Assembly: GCA_029298735.1 (NCBI GenBank)
Contig: JANSLP010000245.1
Coordinates: forward strand, 1-50,950
Reading direction: 5' to 3'
DNA from: Ophiostoma sp. CBS 140.51
Taxonomy: Eukaryota > Ascomycota > Sordariomycetes > Ophiostomatales > Ophiostomataceae
Length of the DNA: 50,950 nucleotides
Below the pieces are notes generated by a model that worked only from the letters and a program-made list of their open reading frames with translations, was not told where the DNA came from and did not search any database. Below are positions 1 to 11,428 of this stretch, piece after piece. The position numbers and the translations under genes were made by a program. Position 1 is the first letter of the stretch, and every line of letters begins with the position of its first letter.

Positions 1-394
1 CGCGTCTTTTCCGTCTTTTCGCCTTTTTGCGCCCCCTGCCTCTCTATCCTCCACTTGGATCAGCGGTCCCTGTTTACATCCATCCGGTCCTTTTTTTTTT
101 TGTTTTTACGGTCCGTTATTGATTGCCTCATTACATGCTTCTGTACGACTGATTTGAACGTGAACTCAATTCTATCTAACACAAAGGAACGAAAAAAAAC
201 AAAGTCTCTTCAATAGTAAATTTAAAATACAAAAATAATAGTGGCAGCCGCTTTTACGCTGGAAAATACCAAATAAAGCAGTCCTACACCCTGTAACAGC
301 CTCATCGTTCCGCTAGATCATTTATCTCACGGCCTCATTAACATCGTCAAGTAACGCGGTCCATCTCCTGGTCCAGTTTTGTCCGCTGGGATTC
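1..394. other. Intergenic / 3' flank, no gene seen
   Basis: The stretch has pyrimidine runs, a poly-T tract near 92-102 and A-rich sequence near 180-240. No reading frame resembles a protein I recognise. It probably includes the 3' untranslated region of the leftward gene that ends at 395. Confidence 0.4.
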
Positions 395-1051
395 TTATGC
401 CATCAACAAATGATCAAAGAATTTGATCACAAAGGACTCGTCATCTTCTTTTGGTGCGTCGCCCAGGATGCGCGCAACAATGCCCTTCTTGCCGCTGGGC
501 GGCCCACCGCCGATGCTCGATGCAGTAAACGTCAGAGTCATGCCTGTCCAGTTACTGTTGTCCACAGACTTGGCTACCGACTCGGGTGTCGGCTCGGCGA
601 TGACGACCTCCTCATCATCTCGATTGTAGAGAGAGGGCCTCCGTTGAACGCAGGAGGAGGATGTTGTGTGCTTGGGTTTCGGTTGGTAGCTCGTAGTAAA
701 GGTTTCAGTGGGGGCGGACTTCTCGGTCACAATGGGGGCCGGCCCATTGTCCACCACCTTGGGCAGCGGTTCCTTGGGCATGAGGTCCAGTGCCAACTGG
801 AAGATTTCGTCGGGGGTCGGGTAGGCCTCGAAATAGCCCATCTTGGGCGCGAAGTTGTCGATGTCGTCGTTGTAAATGTAGCAAGAGCCATCGTACTTGT
901 AGTCGTTTCCAAAGTCGCAGCCATTGCGGCGACTGCTGCCGTATGTGTAGTTGTTGCTATTACTTTCGCTGCGGCTGTTGCCGCTGATTTGGCTGCCGCC
1001 GTCGTCGGAGACGGGGGGCGGGGGGTTGAAATCAGAATCGGCGTTGTCCAT
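395..1051 (-). CDS. Hypothetical low-complexity protein
   Basis: I do not recognise this protein. The frame opens at 1147, but I prefer the internal ATG at 1051 (about 218 residues). The extra 32 residues from the upstream ATG are Thr/Ser-rich, with a short hydrophobic run that could also be a weak signal anchor. The N-terminal half is rich in Asn, Ser, Gly and Asp. A better-ordered segment contains a YFEAYPTPDEIFQLALDLMP stretch, which could be a helix or docking motif. The C-terminus is a compact block with a GGGPPSGKKGIVARILG segment and an acidic-hydrophobic tail. No catalytic motif, membrane helix or intron is evident. The antisense frame over the same span is long but Val/Ala-rich, typical of a shadow. 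Coding status rests on codon usage and the structured C-terminus. Confidence 0.5.
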   Translation of the reverse strand: MDNADSDFNPPPPVSDDGGSQISGNSRSESNSNNYTYGSSRRNGCDFGNDYKYDGSCYIYNDDIDNFAPKMGYFEAYPTPDEIFQLALDLMPKEPLPKVVDNGPAPIVTEKSAPTETFTTSYQPKPKHTTSSSCVQRRPSLYNRDDEEVVIAEPTPESVAKSVDNSNWTGMTLTFTASSIGGGPPSGKKGIVARILGDAPKEDDESFVIKFFDHLLMA

Positions 1052-1147
1052 TTGTGTGCTTAGACGCAGGTTGGAGTATGTATGTGTGGTGGTTGTGATA
1101 GTGAAGGATTTTTTGATAGAGGACAGAAGAAACATGAGCACAAGCAT

Positions 1148-1627
1148 AGAAGGAAGATGAAGAGGAGGAATATAAACCTTTTTTTTTTCATTTTAGGTTC
1201 ATGGCACATGGCAGATACGTATCCGTTTTACAAAGATGTACTGATGTACTGATGTACATGTTGGACACAGTGTGTTGGTGATGATAAAGTACGTACCATG
1301 TGGCATGTTGACACAATGCCTATTAGGGCTTGGTCCCCATACAGTGATGGCGTTGCCACCGTCACCGCCATTTCAAACTGTGTTATCACATCAAGACCAA
1401 CAGATGGAGAGTTCTCGCGCACATCAAAGGCTACCCCCGTCTTTATACATCAATTAGTTTCAGTGAATATTGTTTAAACTTGTACGAAAAATGTTTCTTT
1501 TTTTTTTAATAAAATTTAAAAAGAATGAATGAATTATAACACTAAAATTCGAGCAATAAACAACGTTCAAATAGAAATAAAAAGAAAATATATACATCAG
1601 GGTTCTCATTCAATTCGTCTACTTTCA
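1148..1627. other. Intergenic region
   Basis: This is the upstream side of the leftward hypothetical gene and the 3' side of the dimethylformamidase-like gene. It contains a poly-T run near 1181-1189, a three-copy 8-base repeat at 1235-1258 and a T/A-rich tract around 1495-1520. I see no gene. Confidence 0.45.
1235..1258. repeat. Tandem repeat, 3 x 8 bases (GATGTACT)
   Basis: The unit GATGTACT occurs twice exactly, followed by a third copy with one change (GATGTACA). It lies about 90-185 bases upstream of the possible starts of the leftward hypothetical gene. It may be simple replication slippage. Confidence 0.7.
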
Positions 1628-3923
1628 TCACTGTTTGTGCTTCCCTGCCAAGAAGCCCTTGACAACATTCAATGTCATCCGCGCGACATTGTTGTCATAT
1701 GCATCCCAGGCAAGCGAGCAGTACCAGTTGATGCTGCCGACACTAAACACGGCACCACCACCCGTTGTCCTGTAGTACACGATATCGCTGCGGATCCGGT
1801 CAGTCTGCGTCCCCAGCGTGTCGAGTGCCGGGTAGCTCAAGTCTTCAATAGCAATGCCGAAATCGTCGCTGTGGCCCGTGCTCGTGGCCAGTACCACAGC
1901 AGCAGCAGGGCTTCCATTGGCAATGTCGAAACGGTCTATCTCGTCACCGGACGCGCCACCACCGAAGCCGCGCAGCCCAAACAACGCGAGGCCGTCTTTG
2001 CTCTCGCCTTCGCTCGTGACGCCTTCAAAGATCCAGCTGTACTCCTTCTCTTCAGAGACGGGCGTCCGCTTGTACGGCACACCCAGCCCCGTCCCCTGGG
2101 CACAGAACCCGATGCCGAACAGCGTGTTGCAACTTAGTCCCCGGGACCGCCACAGACCACCCCGCTGGCCGGCCATGCAGGTGACGTGTTCACCACCGTG
2201 GAGCGAGTAAGGACGGACACCGACATCGCCGCGACGGATCTCGAGTCGATGGGGTGCGTGTTGACTGTTCACTGCACCCACCCAGTAGAAGCCGTTGCCG
2301 CCCATGTACAACAAACAGCCACCGGCACGGGCGTAGGCATTGTATGCCGAGAAAGACTGGAGGGTGGGGTACTCTGGGTGGCATCCTGTGAGCACGGCCG
2401 CGAAGCCGTTCAAAGCGGATGCGCCGCGTTCGTGCAAATCGTGGTCTGTGAGAATCTCATAGGGAATTCCCTGCTGCTCGAGAAGGCCGACCATGAACAG
2501 ATCGGCGGAGAACTCCCGCGGACGCGAGAAAGCCCACATAATGTACCCCGGCCGCATGTTGAGGATCGGCCGCTTAGCCGTCGAGAAGCAGACACCGGAC
2601 CCATCATTGTGCCGGTCATAGCACGACAGTCCTAAATCGGTGCGGCGTCGCATCTTGTAGAATTCGGCACTCTTGACCGTCTTTTCGATATCGAACCCCG
2701 GACCTAAATCGGCGGTGTTGACACGGGTGGTGTCGTACAGGCGCTCGTTGGCGTAGGCAAGGTAGGTGAGCGTCGAAAAGACCAGACACACTTTGTTGGT
2801 GTTGGACTCGGTCCACTGGTTGGGCCGGACAAAAAACACGACCGAGTCGCAGTCTTTGCCGTTTGTTGTCTCGACCTCGACAGCGTATGCACCCGAGCGT
2901 GCACCCTCAGGAACCGTAACGGTAAAATCTGTCTCCCAGTCGGCGTCGTCCATGTCGTCGTCGTGGAAATGGATGGCGCCATACCCAGTCTTGGCCTTGG
3001 TCCAGTCGCACTCGGAACCGTCCCAGTCGTGGCCCGTGACGGCGCGGGTGGGTGCATTCACCAGCGTACCGTGGCGGCCGTGACCCGAAGTATCGACCAT
3101 GCGGTTGCTGGGCATGTCGAGAGAGAAGTCGTACTTGGCGAGCGTGGAGGGTGTGTTGAGCGTCTTGAGTGAGAGACTGTCGATGCGGCCGTTGAAATAG
3201 TTGGTGACTGACTTTCCTTCTGTCTGCGTGGCTGCCACGAGGAGAGCACCGGTGGCGAAGGGGAGTGCGTCAGACTTGAGATTGGTCTCAAACGACGTCG
3301 GTGCAGGCACAGCTTCAGCACGGAATGCCGTCGGAGTCAGACTCAGGCGCACATCTTTCCCTTGGATGACCAGCTTGACCTTGGCCCAGACCTTGAGCTC
3401 CGGCTGCAGACCGGTCTCCACTGTCTCGATGCTGCTGCCGTTGCCTACAAGGACGTCAAGTGAGCCTTTTGTGTTGAGTATAATGCTGAAGCCGGCCTTG
3501 AACTCCGAGTCGACCGTTGACACCAATGTCTGATCGTGAGGGCACTCCAACAGCCATGGCTGCACGTAAAACGAGACGTGCAGACCGCCAGACGTTCCAG
3601 GAGGGCACCAGCTGGCAACACGACCGTACGAGCCTGGACGTGCAGACTGGAAGCGGCCGGGCTGCTTGCCACGCGGGATGGCAGTGATTTCTTCTTCAGC
3701 TTTCTTGGGTGAGTGCTCGAGATCGATTCCCTGGATCAGCCGGACAGTGCGGTATGTGTACTCGGGTTCTGTGCAGGAGACCTAGACCCGTTAGTGAATG
3801 AAATCATAACAATGTAAAGAGGATGCTTACCTTGATCTGAACAGTATCACCCGGCGCAACGATCCATGGATCTGCATAGCCAATGATCTCGGCAGAATAG
3901 TCCTTGTCTGGTTGGAGGGCCAT
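1628..3923 (-). CDS. N,N-dimethylformamidase-like large subunit (DmfA2-type)
   Basis: Two exons (3923-3831 and 3781-1628) give 748 residues, close to the roughly 760 of bacterial N,N-dimethylformamidase beta subunits. The 49-base intron has a GTAAGC donor and a TAG acceptor, and the frame runs across it. The N-terminal third is a beta-sandwich/LamG-like region, visible as a YDFSLDMPSNRMVDTSGHG stretch. The rest matches the DMFase beta C-terminal domain: an HFHDDDMDDADW segment, a RPGYIMWAFSRPREFSADLF segment, a TGCHPEY segment and a GGNGFYW segment. The bacterial enzyme hydrolyses N,N-dimethylformamide to formate and dimethylamine and is a mononuclear iron enzyme whose reported ligands are two Tyr and one Glu. 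I cannot assign them here. Bacterial enzymes also have a small alpha subunit, and none is visible in this window. The fungal substrate is unknown; another formamide or amide is plausible. The divergent neighbour is a Zn2Cys6 regulator. Confidence 0.85.
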
Positions 3924-5799
3924 GTTGTGTTGTTGGTGTATTGTGATGGGAGGGCGGGGAATGCCGTGATAGTCAACAGGCAATGGACAGAGAGAATGAA
4001 GGAGTGAAAAAAAAGAAATACGATAACACAGATGATGTAAAGACCCTGAGCATAGAAAAAACCTCCGATATTTGCAGAGTATAGCTTTGAACTCGGCAGA
4101 CCCTGAGTTGAGAGTTCTGATGATATCAAGAAACTAGACCAAGAACGGAGAATATCGTACACAATGTAGTTCATTACTCAAGAAGGCAATATGATGCCTA
4201 CTTATTGAGTATATCTATAGATATCCAGACGATACCGTCGTCTCTCGCGTTGCTTTTCGCATGTTGTGTCGCACCTGTCGCATCCTTCGACAGCTTCATA
4301 GCTATCGTGGAGAACAGCTACCCTGTCGCTGTCGCTGTTGGTGGTATGGAACTTCCTATTTCAGACACTGGTATTGGCGTTATACGATTGGCTGGATTGG
4401 ACGCCGGAGACTGTTGTCCGCAGGCTGTCTGTCAAGCGTCTGTAGCGCCGTTGTAGCGCTGCCTCCTACCTCTACAGCGATTGGTCAATGGTGACCGTTC
4501 CGACGCGGTCGGCAGTCTTCACACCAAGATCACCAAGATGTGACCAACCCACCGGGTATCGGTGTAGCGTGCTTCCGACAGTCGACAAGGTCGAGCAGCG
4601 GGTGTCGACTCGTCGATTGTGGGCAAAGTGTGGTCAGGATGGCATGTGCTCAACCGTTCAGTGCCGTCATAATTGCTTCTTGAGATCGCATATGTTGCCA
4701 ACAATTCGTATCACGGACCATTCTCAATCTGTACATATATGATTGTTGATAAGTTGAAGACCGCCGCCTCAATCTGTATCTGTTATCCGTTATTCCGTCT
4801 TCCGTTGTGCGTGTTCGAAAATCAACACAAATGCCGGCCATACATTCCTGTCTCGGGACGACTCGTTCCCAACCGACGACTCGTTCATGGGCCCTGGTCA
4901 TTCACAAAACTCCAATATCGGTTAGTTCAGCATCCTTTCTTTCCACAAAGAACGCTCTTGCGCGTCTTCGTGTTCTGCCACCACAACCCCGCACTCCACT
5001 TTGCCTGGCAATGACGGCAGGGATTCATGGGAATCAATCCTTTGACGGTTTCCCCATGATCACTCCTTCGTTTCCCATACTTTGTGGTAATTTACTAACT
5101 GCCTTTCAAAGTCGAGCAGAAACCAAAGATACACTCGACAATTCCTCCACAAGATGCCGGCCGGTTTTCCTCGACACCCAAGAATCCCAGAACCCGAGAA
5201 ACCAACAGCCCCCGAAACTTCAGAAAACTTGCCTACCGCACGTAGCGAGTACCATTCTGGGACTAGCCACCAGAACAAGTAGAAAATGGCACCAACCAAA
5301 CTGGTGTAAAAACAAAAACAACAAAAGGACCTCCAGGAGAAAAAGAGAAGGCAAAATTAAAGAGGGACCGACATGGGGAGGGTACGTTTACTGGATCCAG
5401 TGACAAAACATTCCACTTTACTGAGGAGAGCCCTGTAGGAAAGCCGTCACGGCTTGCGGCAAGCTGGCTCTCCGCATCTTGCCACCGCAGAGTCCACCCT
5501 CCCTATCGTAGTTCGCTTCTTTGGAGTAGTTCGTCTGTAGTGCCACCAACGCTAAACACAAGCGGGTCATGATAAGCGCTGTTCCGTCTTGTGTGTTCAA
5601 GTCGACTACTGTTCTCACGTGGCTCCGCTGCGGAGTGAACACGGCGAGGAGGGGGTTTCTCTCTGATATGAGACTATCCTGAGGGGATTTGACTATCTTT
5701 TTTATTTTCTTGGCCCGTGATAACAGGGTTCTTTCCGACTTCTCCTCACACATCGCGCGCACACACGTGTCATCACGTATATACATTACATCCCCAGTC
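3924..5799. promoter_or_regulatory. Long divergent promoter region (DMFase-like / Zn2Cys6 regulator)
   Basis: This 1.9 kb spacer separates two divergently transcribed genes, so both promoters must lie here. It holds several GATA cores (for example near 4022 and within the palindrome at 4211-4224), which are AreA-type nitrogen-regulation candidates. Open frames in 4200-5400 have composition unlike the neighbouring genes and resemble no family, so I do not call them. Confidence 0.45.
4211..4224. promoter_or_regulatory. 14-base perfect palindrome with two GATA cores
   Basis: The sequence ATATCTATAGATAT is its own reverse complement and holds one GATA core on each strand. It lies 288 bases upstream of the dimethylformamidase-like start. 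A role as a GATA-factor site is inference, since such AT-rich palindromes also arise by chance. Confidence 0.3.
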
Positions 5800-7813
5800 A
5801 TGACTTCACAACCTTTGCTTCCGCGTGAACGCGGTGGACCTGGAGCAGGTGCAGCCAGCAATACATCTTCTACTTCCTCCACCACTGCGTCGGACACCCG
5901 CCGCCGGTCGCGCAACGGCTGCTTGACGTGTAAGCGGAGGAAAGTCAGGTGCAACGAGCAGCGGCCCAGGTGCTACCATTGTCAGAGGTTGCGGTTTGAC
6001 TGCGTTTGGAAGGAGGAGACGACGCAGACGTCCCAGTCAACGGAAACAATGCCGACGACATTGCAGTCGCAGTCACAAGTCGCACAAGTGTCTGAATCGT
6101 CGACCTCGCCGGCTGCACGCAGCGACGACGGCACACACCCATCGTCTGCGCCCGCAAGCAACGGATCCCCCTCGTCCGGCCTCTTTGATTTTGCTCAGTC
6201 CATTGTCGACGGCACTCTGGACCTGTCGTCGTTTCAAGACATTTACTTTCCGCCTGTCAGCATCAACGACTTTTCGATGCCGATGCAGGGCATACAGTCG
6301 GGGGATGCTGCACAGCAAGAGCAGGCCCAACAAGAATGGCTGCTGTCCGCACCAGCGCCGACGCAGTCGCCGCCACAAGCCACCCACGAGACCCACGAGA
6401 GCACACAGAGTGCGCCTAGCGGCGCAATGGACGGCGCTGCCGCGCCTCTTCCCCTGCCCGACATCGACTTGTCCCTCGACCTCCCACCCATCCTGGACCC
6501 CATTGAAAACGGCCCGAAATGTGCATCCGTCAAAGCTTTATTTCATCGCATGGCCACGGCGTCGCCCATGTTCCGTGCCGCTCTGAGCGCGTTCGCCACC
6601 ATCCAAGCATCGACCACCGCCGCGCGCGTGCAGTACAAACGCTACTACGATCAGGCCGCGCTGGCTCTGGGGGAACGCGTCGACAGTGCCACAGCGGGCG
6701 GGAAGCAGGCCGACATGCGACATGTTCTGGCCACCATCTTCTTCTTGACATACATAAATGTAGGCCCCTCCCTCTACCGTACTGGCACATATCATCATCT
6801 GCTAACTAACGCGGTAGCTCTTGACTGGCCAACTGGAAATGGCGTGTGCCAACCTGGAGAAAGCGCACCGGGTGATCCAGCTCGCCGGCGGTGTCGTCTC
6901 CCTCGGCGGCGTGGAACAGCGCATCGTCTCATGGATTCGGTTGCTGGACGCCCGCGCCGCTTCGGCTGGCGGCCAGGGACTCTTAGTGAACGACACCAGC
7001 GGCATCATCTACCCCTTGACACCGAGCAGCGGGCCCCCAGAGGACAGCAACAACACAAACAACGACCGCGGCGAGTCGGCTTCTGAACAAGGCAGCTCCG
7101 CCCACGAAGTCATTTACGAGATGCTCTGCCAGCCGGGCATTGTCTTTTACCAAGAAGTGCAGACCATTACGGTCAGAATCACCCGCATTGCACATGCCCA
7201 CCGCAGCCGCGGCAGTGTAGAGGACGAGACGGAAGTCATGGCGATTGCGGCGAACATCCTTAAGGACCTAGCGGCACTGTATGCACGACGGCCAGCCATC
7301 ATGGACGCCGCCGTGGGTGGCAACCCAGGCGAGAGCGATTCTCTCGTCTCTCTGCTGGCACCATCTTTGGCGTCCGCCATTGTCCGTTCTTACCAGACCT
7401 ACATGGCCAATTTCTATGCCTGCTACATCCACTTGCACCGGGTTGCACACCGCCATCTGGCACGCTCTCAAACAGTCCTGACGGCCATGGACAAGATCAA
7501 GGCAATGGTGCACGCCATGGCCGACGGGCGGACGGACGGCAGTTCGCCAGAGGGCACCACTTCTGGGAGTGGGAACCACATCATGGTCAACATGCTGTGG
7601 CCACTGTTTTTGTGGGGCAGCGAAGAAGACGATGCCGATGAGTGCCGTTGGATCTTGAAGACGATCCGCAGTCTGCACCACTTGGTGACGAATGCCAACA
7701 TGACGGCCAATGTCCTGCAGGAGATTCAAACACGGCAGCAGGAGGCAGGGTGGCGGGTGGATATTCGGTCGGTCTGCTTGGAGTTGTTTAACACGACGTT
7801 TGCTATTGTGTAG
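5800..7813 (+). CDS. Zn(II)2Cys6 transcription factor
   Basis: Two exons (5800-6759 and 6818-7813) give 651 residues. The 58-base intron has a GTAGGC donor, a CTAAC branch site and a TAG acceptor. The start is the first ATG in frame; the frame is open further upstream but without an ATG. Residues 41-68 form the binuclear zinc cluster (C-x2-C-x6-C-x6-C-x2-C-x6-C), preceded by an Arg-rich stretch. A long Ser/Thr/Gln/Pro-rich linker follows, then a helical fungal regulator domain that carries the pattern 'HRMATASPMFRAALSAFATI' and continues to the C-terminus. Such proteins bind CGG-containing sites and usually control nearby pathway genes. The divergent dimethylformamidase-like gene is the obvious candidate target, and the sialidase converges on it from the other side. 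Confidence 0.88.
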
Positions 7814-7927
7814 CTGCCAGCTTCGCTGGCGGCTCATGTACTATTTACTATCTACTTTTACGCTATAGGACAAAATGAACTTCTTCCATTACCCACATGT
7901 TGAACGCAGACCTGCCTCACGTCCCTC

Positions 7928-9190
7928 TTAACAGTTCACACCCAACCACGCTGTATCCACGCGCAAAAAGATCAGCTGGTTGTTCAGCCCTTCGTAGAAC
8001 AGTCCGACAGTTCCGTCGCCCAGTGCCGTAATGGTCGAGTACGCTGTCGCACCGGCACTAAACACCGTCCCCGACGACCACGTGTTGCCGTCATCGCACG
8101 AGAAGCGCGCCGTCCCATTGGCACGGGCCGTCTTGCTGTTCGTGTTGGAGAAGAGGAGGATAGCAGCCTCGGCCGAGTTTTCGGCGGCATCGGGGTAGAG
8201 GCGTGAAATTTGGCCGTTGTTGGCCGGATCGGGCAGCTGCGTTTCCACGCGGGGCGTCGTGTAAGTCAGCCCGCCATCGTTGGACAAGGCCACCTTGCGG
8301 TACCCGCTGCCGTCGCTGGGCCGCGAGTTGAGCATGATTGTGCCATTCGACAGCTCCACCACCTTGTTCTCGTCCATGCCCGTGCCCACCGGCGTGCCCA
8401 TTTGCCAAGTGGCCCCGCTGTCGTCGCTGTACACACTGTAGGCTTGGTAGATCACGCTGCCACTCGACTGCACGACACGTCCCACATACTGCTGGATCAT
8501 ACGGCCGGCATACGTGCCGTACTGCAGCTGGATGCCCTGACCGGACGCGGCAAACTCGCCCAGGACGGCGCCGACATCAGACACGCTGCCGACGGCCGAA
8601 CCGTTGGGCTTCACTGCCTTCGTGAGGAGAGGAGGAGCACCCACGATCGACGACGCCACCGGCGGCAGGTTTGGTTGGTTGTTGGGGTCGGTGGTCCAGC
8701 TGAGACCGCCATCGGTCGACACAGACACCTCGGCACTCAGCACGTTGCGGTTGGTGTCGTCGTTGCCCAGCACGCTGCCGGCGAAGCCTTGGTCTTTGCT
8801 GAAGACGTGAAAGTTGAACAGCGTCCCGGTACTCTTATCGAGGATGTAGCTGGGGTCACTGAACCCGTAGACTAGGGCGCCCGTCGTGGTGTTGGCCGGC
8901 TGGCCCTTGGCAATGTAGGTAATGTCGCCCCAGGTGGCGCCATAGTCGGTGCTGCGGCGCTGCAAAATGGCATTGGGCTCCGGAGCGTCGGCGCCCGTAG
9001 GACGGCCATCGAAGGCGGCCAACAAGACGCCGTCACCCAGACTCTGGAGAGAGACGATGCGGTAGTAAGGGTAGGGACCGGTTCCGGGGACAGCAAGAGT
9101 GGTGTTCGTAATGAGGTTGGACGTGGCAGCCGGGGCAGCGGCCGTCAAAGCGGCGCACAGGCCGAGGCCAGAAAGGAAAGAAGACAACAT
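7928..9190 (-). CDS. Secreted exo-alpha-sialidase / KDNase-type glycosidase (GH33)
   Basis: A single exon encodes 420 residues. The first 20-22 residues are a signal peptide ending in an Ala-rich cleavage site. The family landmarks are present: a YRI motif with Arg44, a following FDGRP motif (Asp61-Arg63), and five Asp-box repeats of S-x-D-x-G-x-T-W type near residues 80, 158, 255, 303 and 364. A candidate nucleophilic Tyr sits at 384 in an ATAYSTI context, and a candidate acidic partner is Glu274 or Glu279. Sialidases cleave terminal sialic acids; the characterised Aspergillus fumigatus homologue prefers KDN, so the substrate here is open. It converges on the upstream regulator with a 114-base gap. 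Most likely it acts outside the cell on host or environmental glycans, or on the fungus's own wall glycans. Confidence 0.85.
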   Translation of the reverse strand: MLSSFLSGLGLCAALTAAAPAATSNLITNTTLAVPGTGPYPYYRIVSLQSLGDGVLLAAFDGRPTGADAPEPNAILQRRSTDYGATWGDITYIAKGQPANTTTGALVYGFSDPSYILDKSTGTLFNFHVFSKDQGFAGSVLGNDDTNRNVLSAEVSVSTDGGLSWTTDPNNQPNLPPVASSIVGAPPLLTKAVKPNGSAVGSVSDVGAVLGEFAASGQGIQLQYGTYAGRMIQQYVGRVVQSSGSVIYQAYSVYSDDSGATWQMGTPVGTGMDENKVVELSNGTIMLNSRPSDGSGYRKVALSNDGGLTYTTPRVETQLPDPANNGQISRLYPDAAENSAEAAILLFSNTNSKTARANGTARFSCDDGNTWSSGTVFSAGATAYSTITALGDGTVGLFYEGLNNQLIFLRVDTAWLGVNC

Positions 9191-10246
9191 GATGAAGTGT
9201 AAGTGAAAATCAATATATTGAGTAATGAAATAGACCGCGTGCTCTGCTCGTGGCTGTGGACCTCCTTCCCCAGATTTTCATTCGGGAACGCATCTCATCA
9301 TGTATTTATATTCCGAGAAGGTCGGGACGATACTATCCAGACGGTCGACATGGCTGTCGACAGATAGTCACTTCCACGACGTGCATGCCTTGTTTGTCGT
9401 CGTCGCCTTGCCAGTGTTGATCGACATGATGACTTCTCGATGCAGAGAATATCAAATAAAGGGGGACTGCGGTATCAGAGCGCCTCACATTATTCCACCC
9501 GCTGTAGCACACTTCCTGTTGACATTAATCGACTTGTCCATGTGAATAGCTTCACCCTCCCAGCTTGGCATATCGGGTGCTCTGCTGTCAACGTCGTCAT
9601 CTGTGGAGAGTGGATCGTTCCCCCGCATTTTGGTATCACTCGCTCACTCGGTAAGCGATAATGATGGACCAGAAATGATAGACTATCATTAGATCAGTTT
9701 CCTGAAAGATTTGGGTTGGCCCCCAGCGACCCGACGTGAGGGTGCCGAGCACATCGGCTATTGTTGGCGATGCAATCGGGTCTTTTGTGTCCGTGTAAGT
9801 GAGGCTCCCCACTAGCGCCGTTTTCCCTCGTCGCGTCCAACGTCTCCAACCGTCGCATCATACATCATATCGCCTTCAACAAGCTTCCATCTCCAATCGC
9901 CATCATATCTGCAAATGGTCCTGGATCGGAGAAGAGCCGAGCGGGGCTGTAGCGGCATAACCAAAAATGAACTCGACGAAAAGAAAATGCGAGGGGTTGA
10001 ACATGAGGGTCCTCTTGAGACTAACATGAAATAGGAGATTGTTGATACACCTCCTTATAAAAGCTACGTCAGCTGTTATTATCGTCATATCTGTGCGCAG
10101 TAAAGAGAAGTTCCGATCTTCCGAGAACAGAACGAGATAGCAATAATCTTCCTCTTTGGTTCTGATATTTCAAACAATCTTCTCTTCCACACTCACGTCC
10201 GCCAACACATCCTCCCACGACCATCTCACCACCACACCTCTTCACT
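9191..10246. promoter_or_regulatory. Divergent promoter region (sialidase / aldo-keto reductase)
   Basis: This 1.06 kb spacer lies between two divergently transcribed genes. It holds several GATA cores around 9655-9700 and a TATA-like element before the rightward gene. No credible coding frame is seen. Confidence 0.45.
10056..10062 (+). promoter_or_regulatory. Candidate TATA box
   Basis: TATAAAA lies 185 bases upstream of the aldo/keto reductase ATG. Position and sequence fit a core promoter; this is inferred from sequence only. Confidence 0.4.
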
Positions 10247-11374
10247 ATGGCCCCCCTCCCGCCCGGCGTCGCCAAGTCGTTGGAAGACACAAAGGTCGAC
10301 TATGTCCGCGTCGGCGACAGCGGTCTTCGCGTTTCGGTGCCCATTGTCGGCTGCATGAGCATCGGCAACCCAGAGTGGGCCGACTGGGTAGTGGGACCGG
10401 AAAAGGCGCTGCCACTCCTCAAAGCGGCATACGACCGCGGCGTCAATACCTGGGACACGGCCAACATTTACTCCAATGGCGACTCGGAGCGCGTCATTGC
10501 CCAGGCCATTAAGGAGTACAACATTCCGCGGCATAAGCTGGTGCTGATGAGCAAAGCGTACAGCTGCGTCGGCGAGCAGCAGTTCCATGCCTACCCAATT
10601 CTGGACGAGCTGCGCCGGACCAAGGACTATGTGAACCAGTTTGGTCTCTCGCGGACGGCCCTGTTCACCGCCGTCAACAACACCCTGGAGCGTTTGGGGA
10701 CTTCCTATCTCGACTTTTTCTGGATCCACCGGTTCGACCCGGACACGCCCATTGAAGAGACGATGCGCGCGCTGCACGAGCTCGTGACGGCCGGCAAGAT
10801 CCGGTACATTGGCGCGTCTTCAATGTGGGCCCACGAGTTTGCCCTGATGCAGTTTTGCGCCGAAAAAAATGGCTGGACAAAGTTTGTGGCGATGCAAGTA
10901 AGTGCCCCAGTATTCTCAGAAAAGCCTCCCATGACGATCACCTGCTAACACACGGGTACACAGAACCGCTACAACATGCTGTACCGCGAGGAGGAGCGGG
11001 AGATGCTGCGCTTCTGCCGCCGCACCAATGTGGCCGTCATTCCCTGGGGCCCGTTGTGCGAGGGTCTTCTGGCCCGCCCTTTGTCAACACGAGGCAGCAC
11101 GGCTCGTTCGGCCGGCGATGCCGCTACTCCCCTCCGCCCTGAAGCCGAGACGATTATCAAGCGCGTCGAAGAGGTCGCCGCCAAAAAGGGCTGGACCATG
11201 TCGCAGGTGACACTGGCCTGGACGATGAAGCGGGTGACGGCGCCCATTATCGGTTTTAGTTCGGTCGCCCGCCTGGACGAAGCGCTGTCGGCCCGCGGCA
11301 AGGAACTGACAGCCGAGGAGGAGGCGTACCTCGAAGAGCCGTACAAGCCGGTGGAGATTGAGGGACATTTTTAG
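10247..11374 (+). CDS. Aldo/keto reductase (aryl-alcohol dehydrogenase-like)
   Basis: Two exons (10247-10897 and 10964-11374) give 353 residues. The 66-base intron has a GTAAGT donor, a GCTAAC branch and a CAG acceptor. The product is a (beta/alpha)8 NADPH-dependent oxidoreductase. The catalytic tetrad is visible: Asp70 (NTWDTA), Tyr75 (NIYS), Lys103 (LMSKAY) and His161 (FWIHRFD). The C-terminal IIGFSSVARLDEAL segment is the usual cofactor phosphate-binding region. Closest in style are fungal AKRs annotated as aryl-alcohol dehydrogenases or versiconal hemiacetal acetate reductases, but the substrate cannot be read from sequence. An AATAAA follows the stop at 11413-11418. The next gene converges on it with a 54-base gap. 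Confidence 0.9.
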
Positions 11375-11428
11375 GCGATGCGTAGCAGTAGATCAATTCG
11401 TTACTAATACATAATAAAATACAACACC

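Noticed and set aside
410..1063. 217-residue plus-strand frame opposite the first hypothetical gene
   Set aside because: Val/Ala/Gly-rich composition typical of an antisense shadow, with no family features.
4807..5403. 198-residue plus-strand frame in the long promoter region
   Set aside because: No motif, and Thr/Arg/Gln-rich composition unlike neighbours; it lies between divergent genes where promoters are expected.
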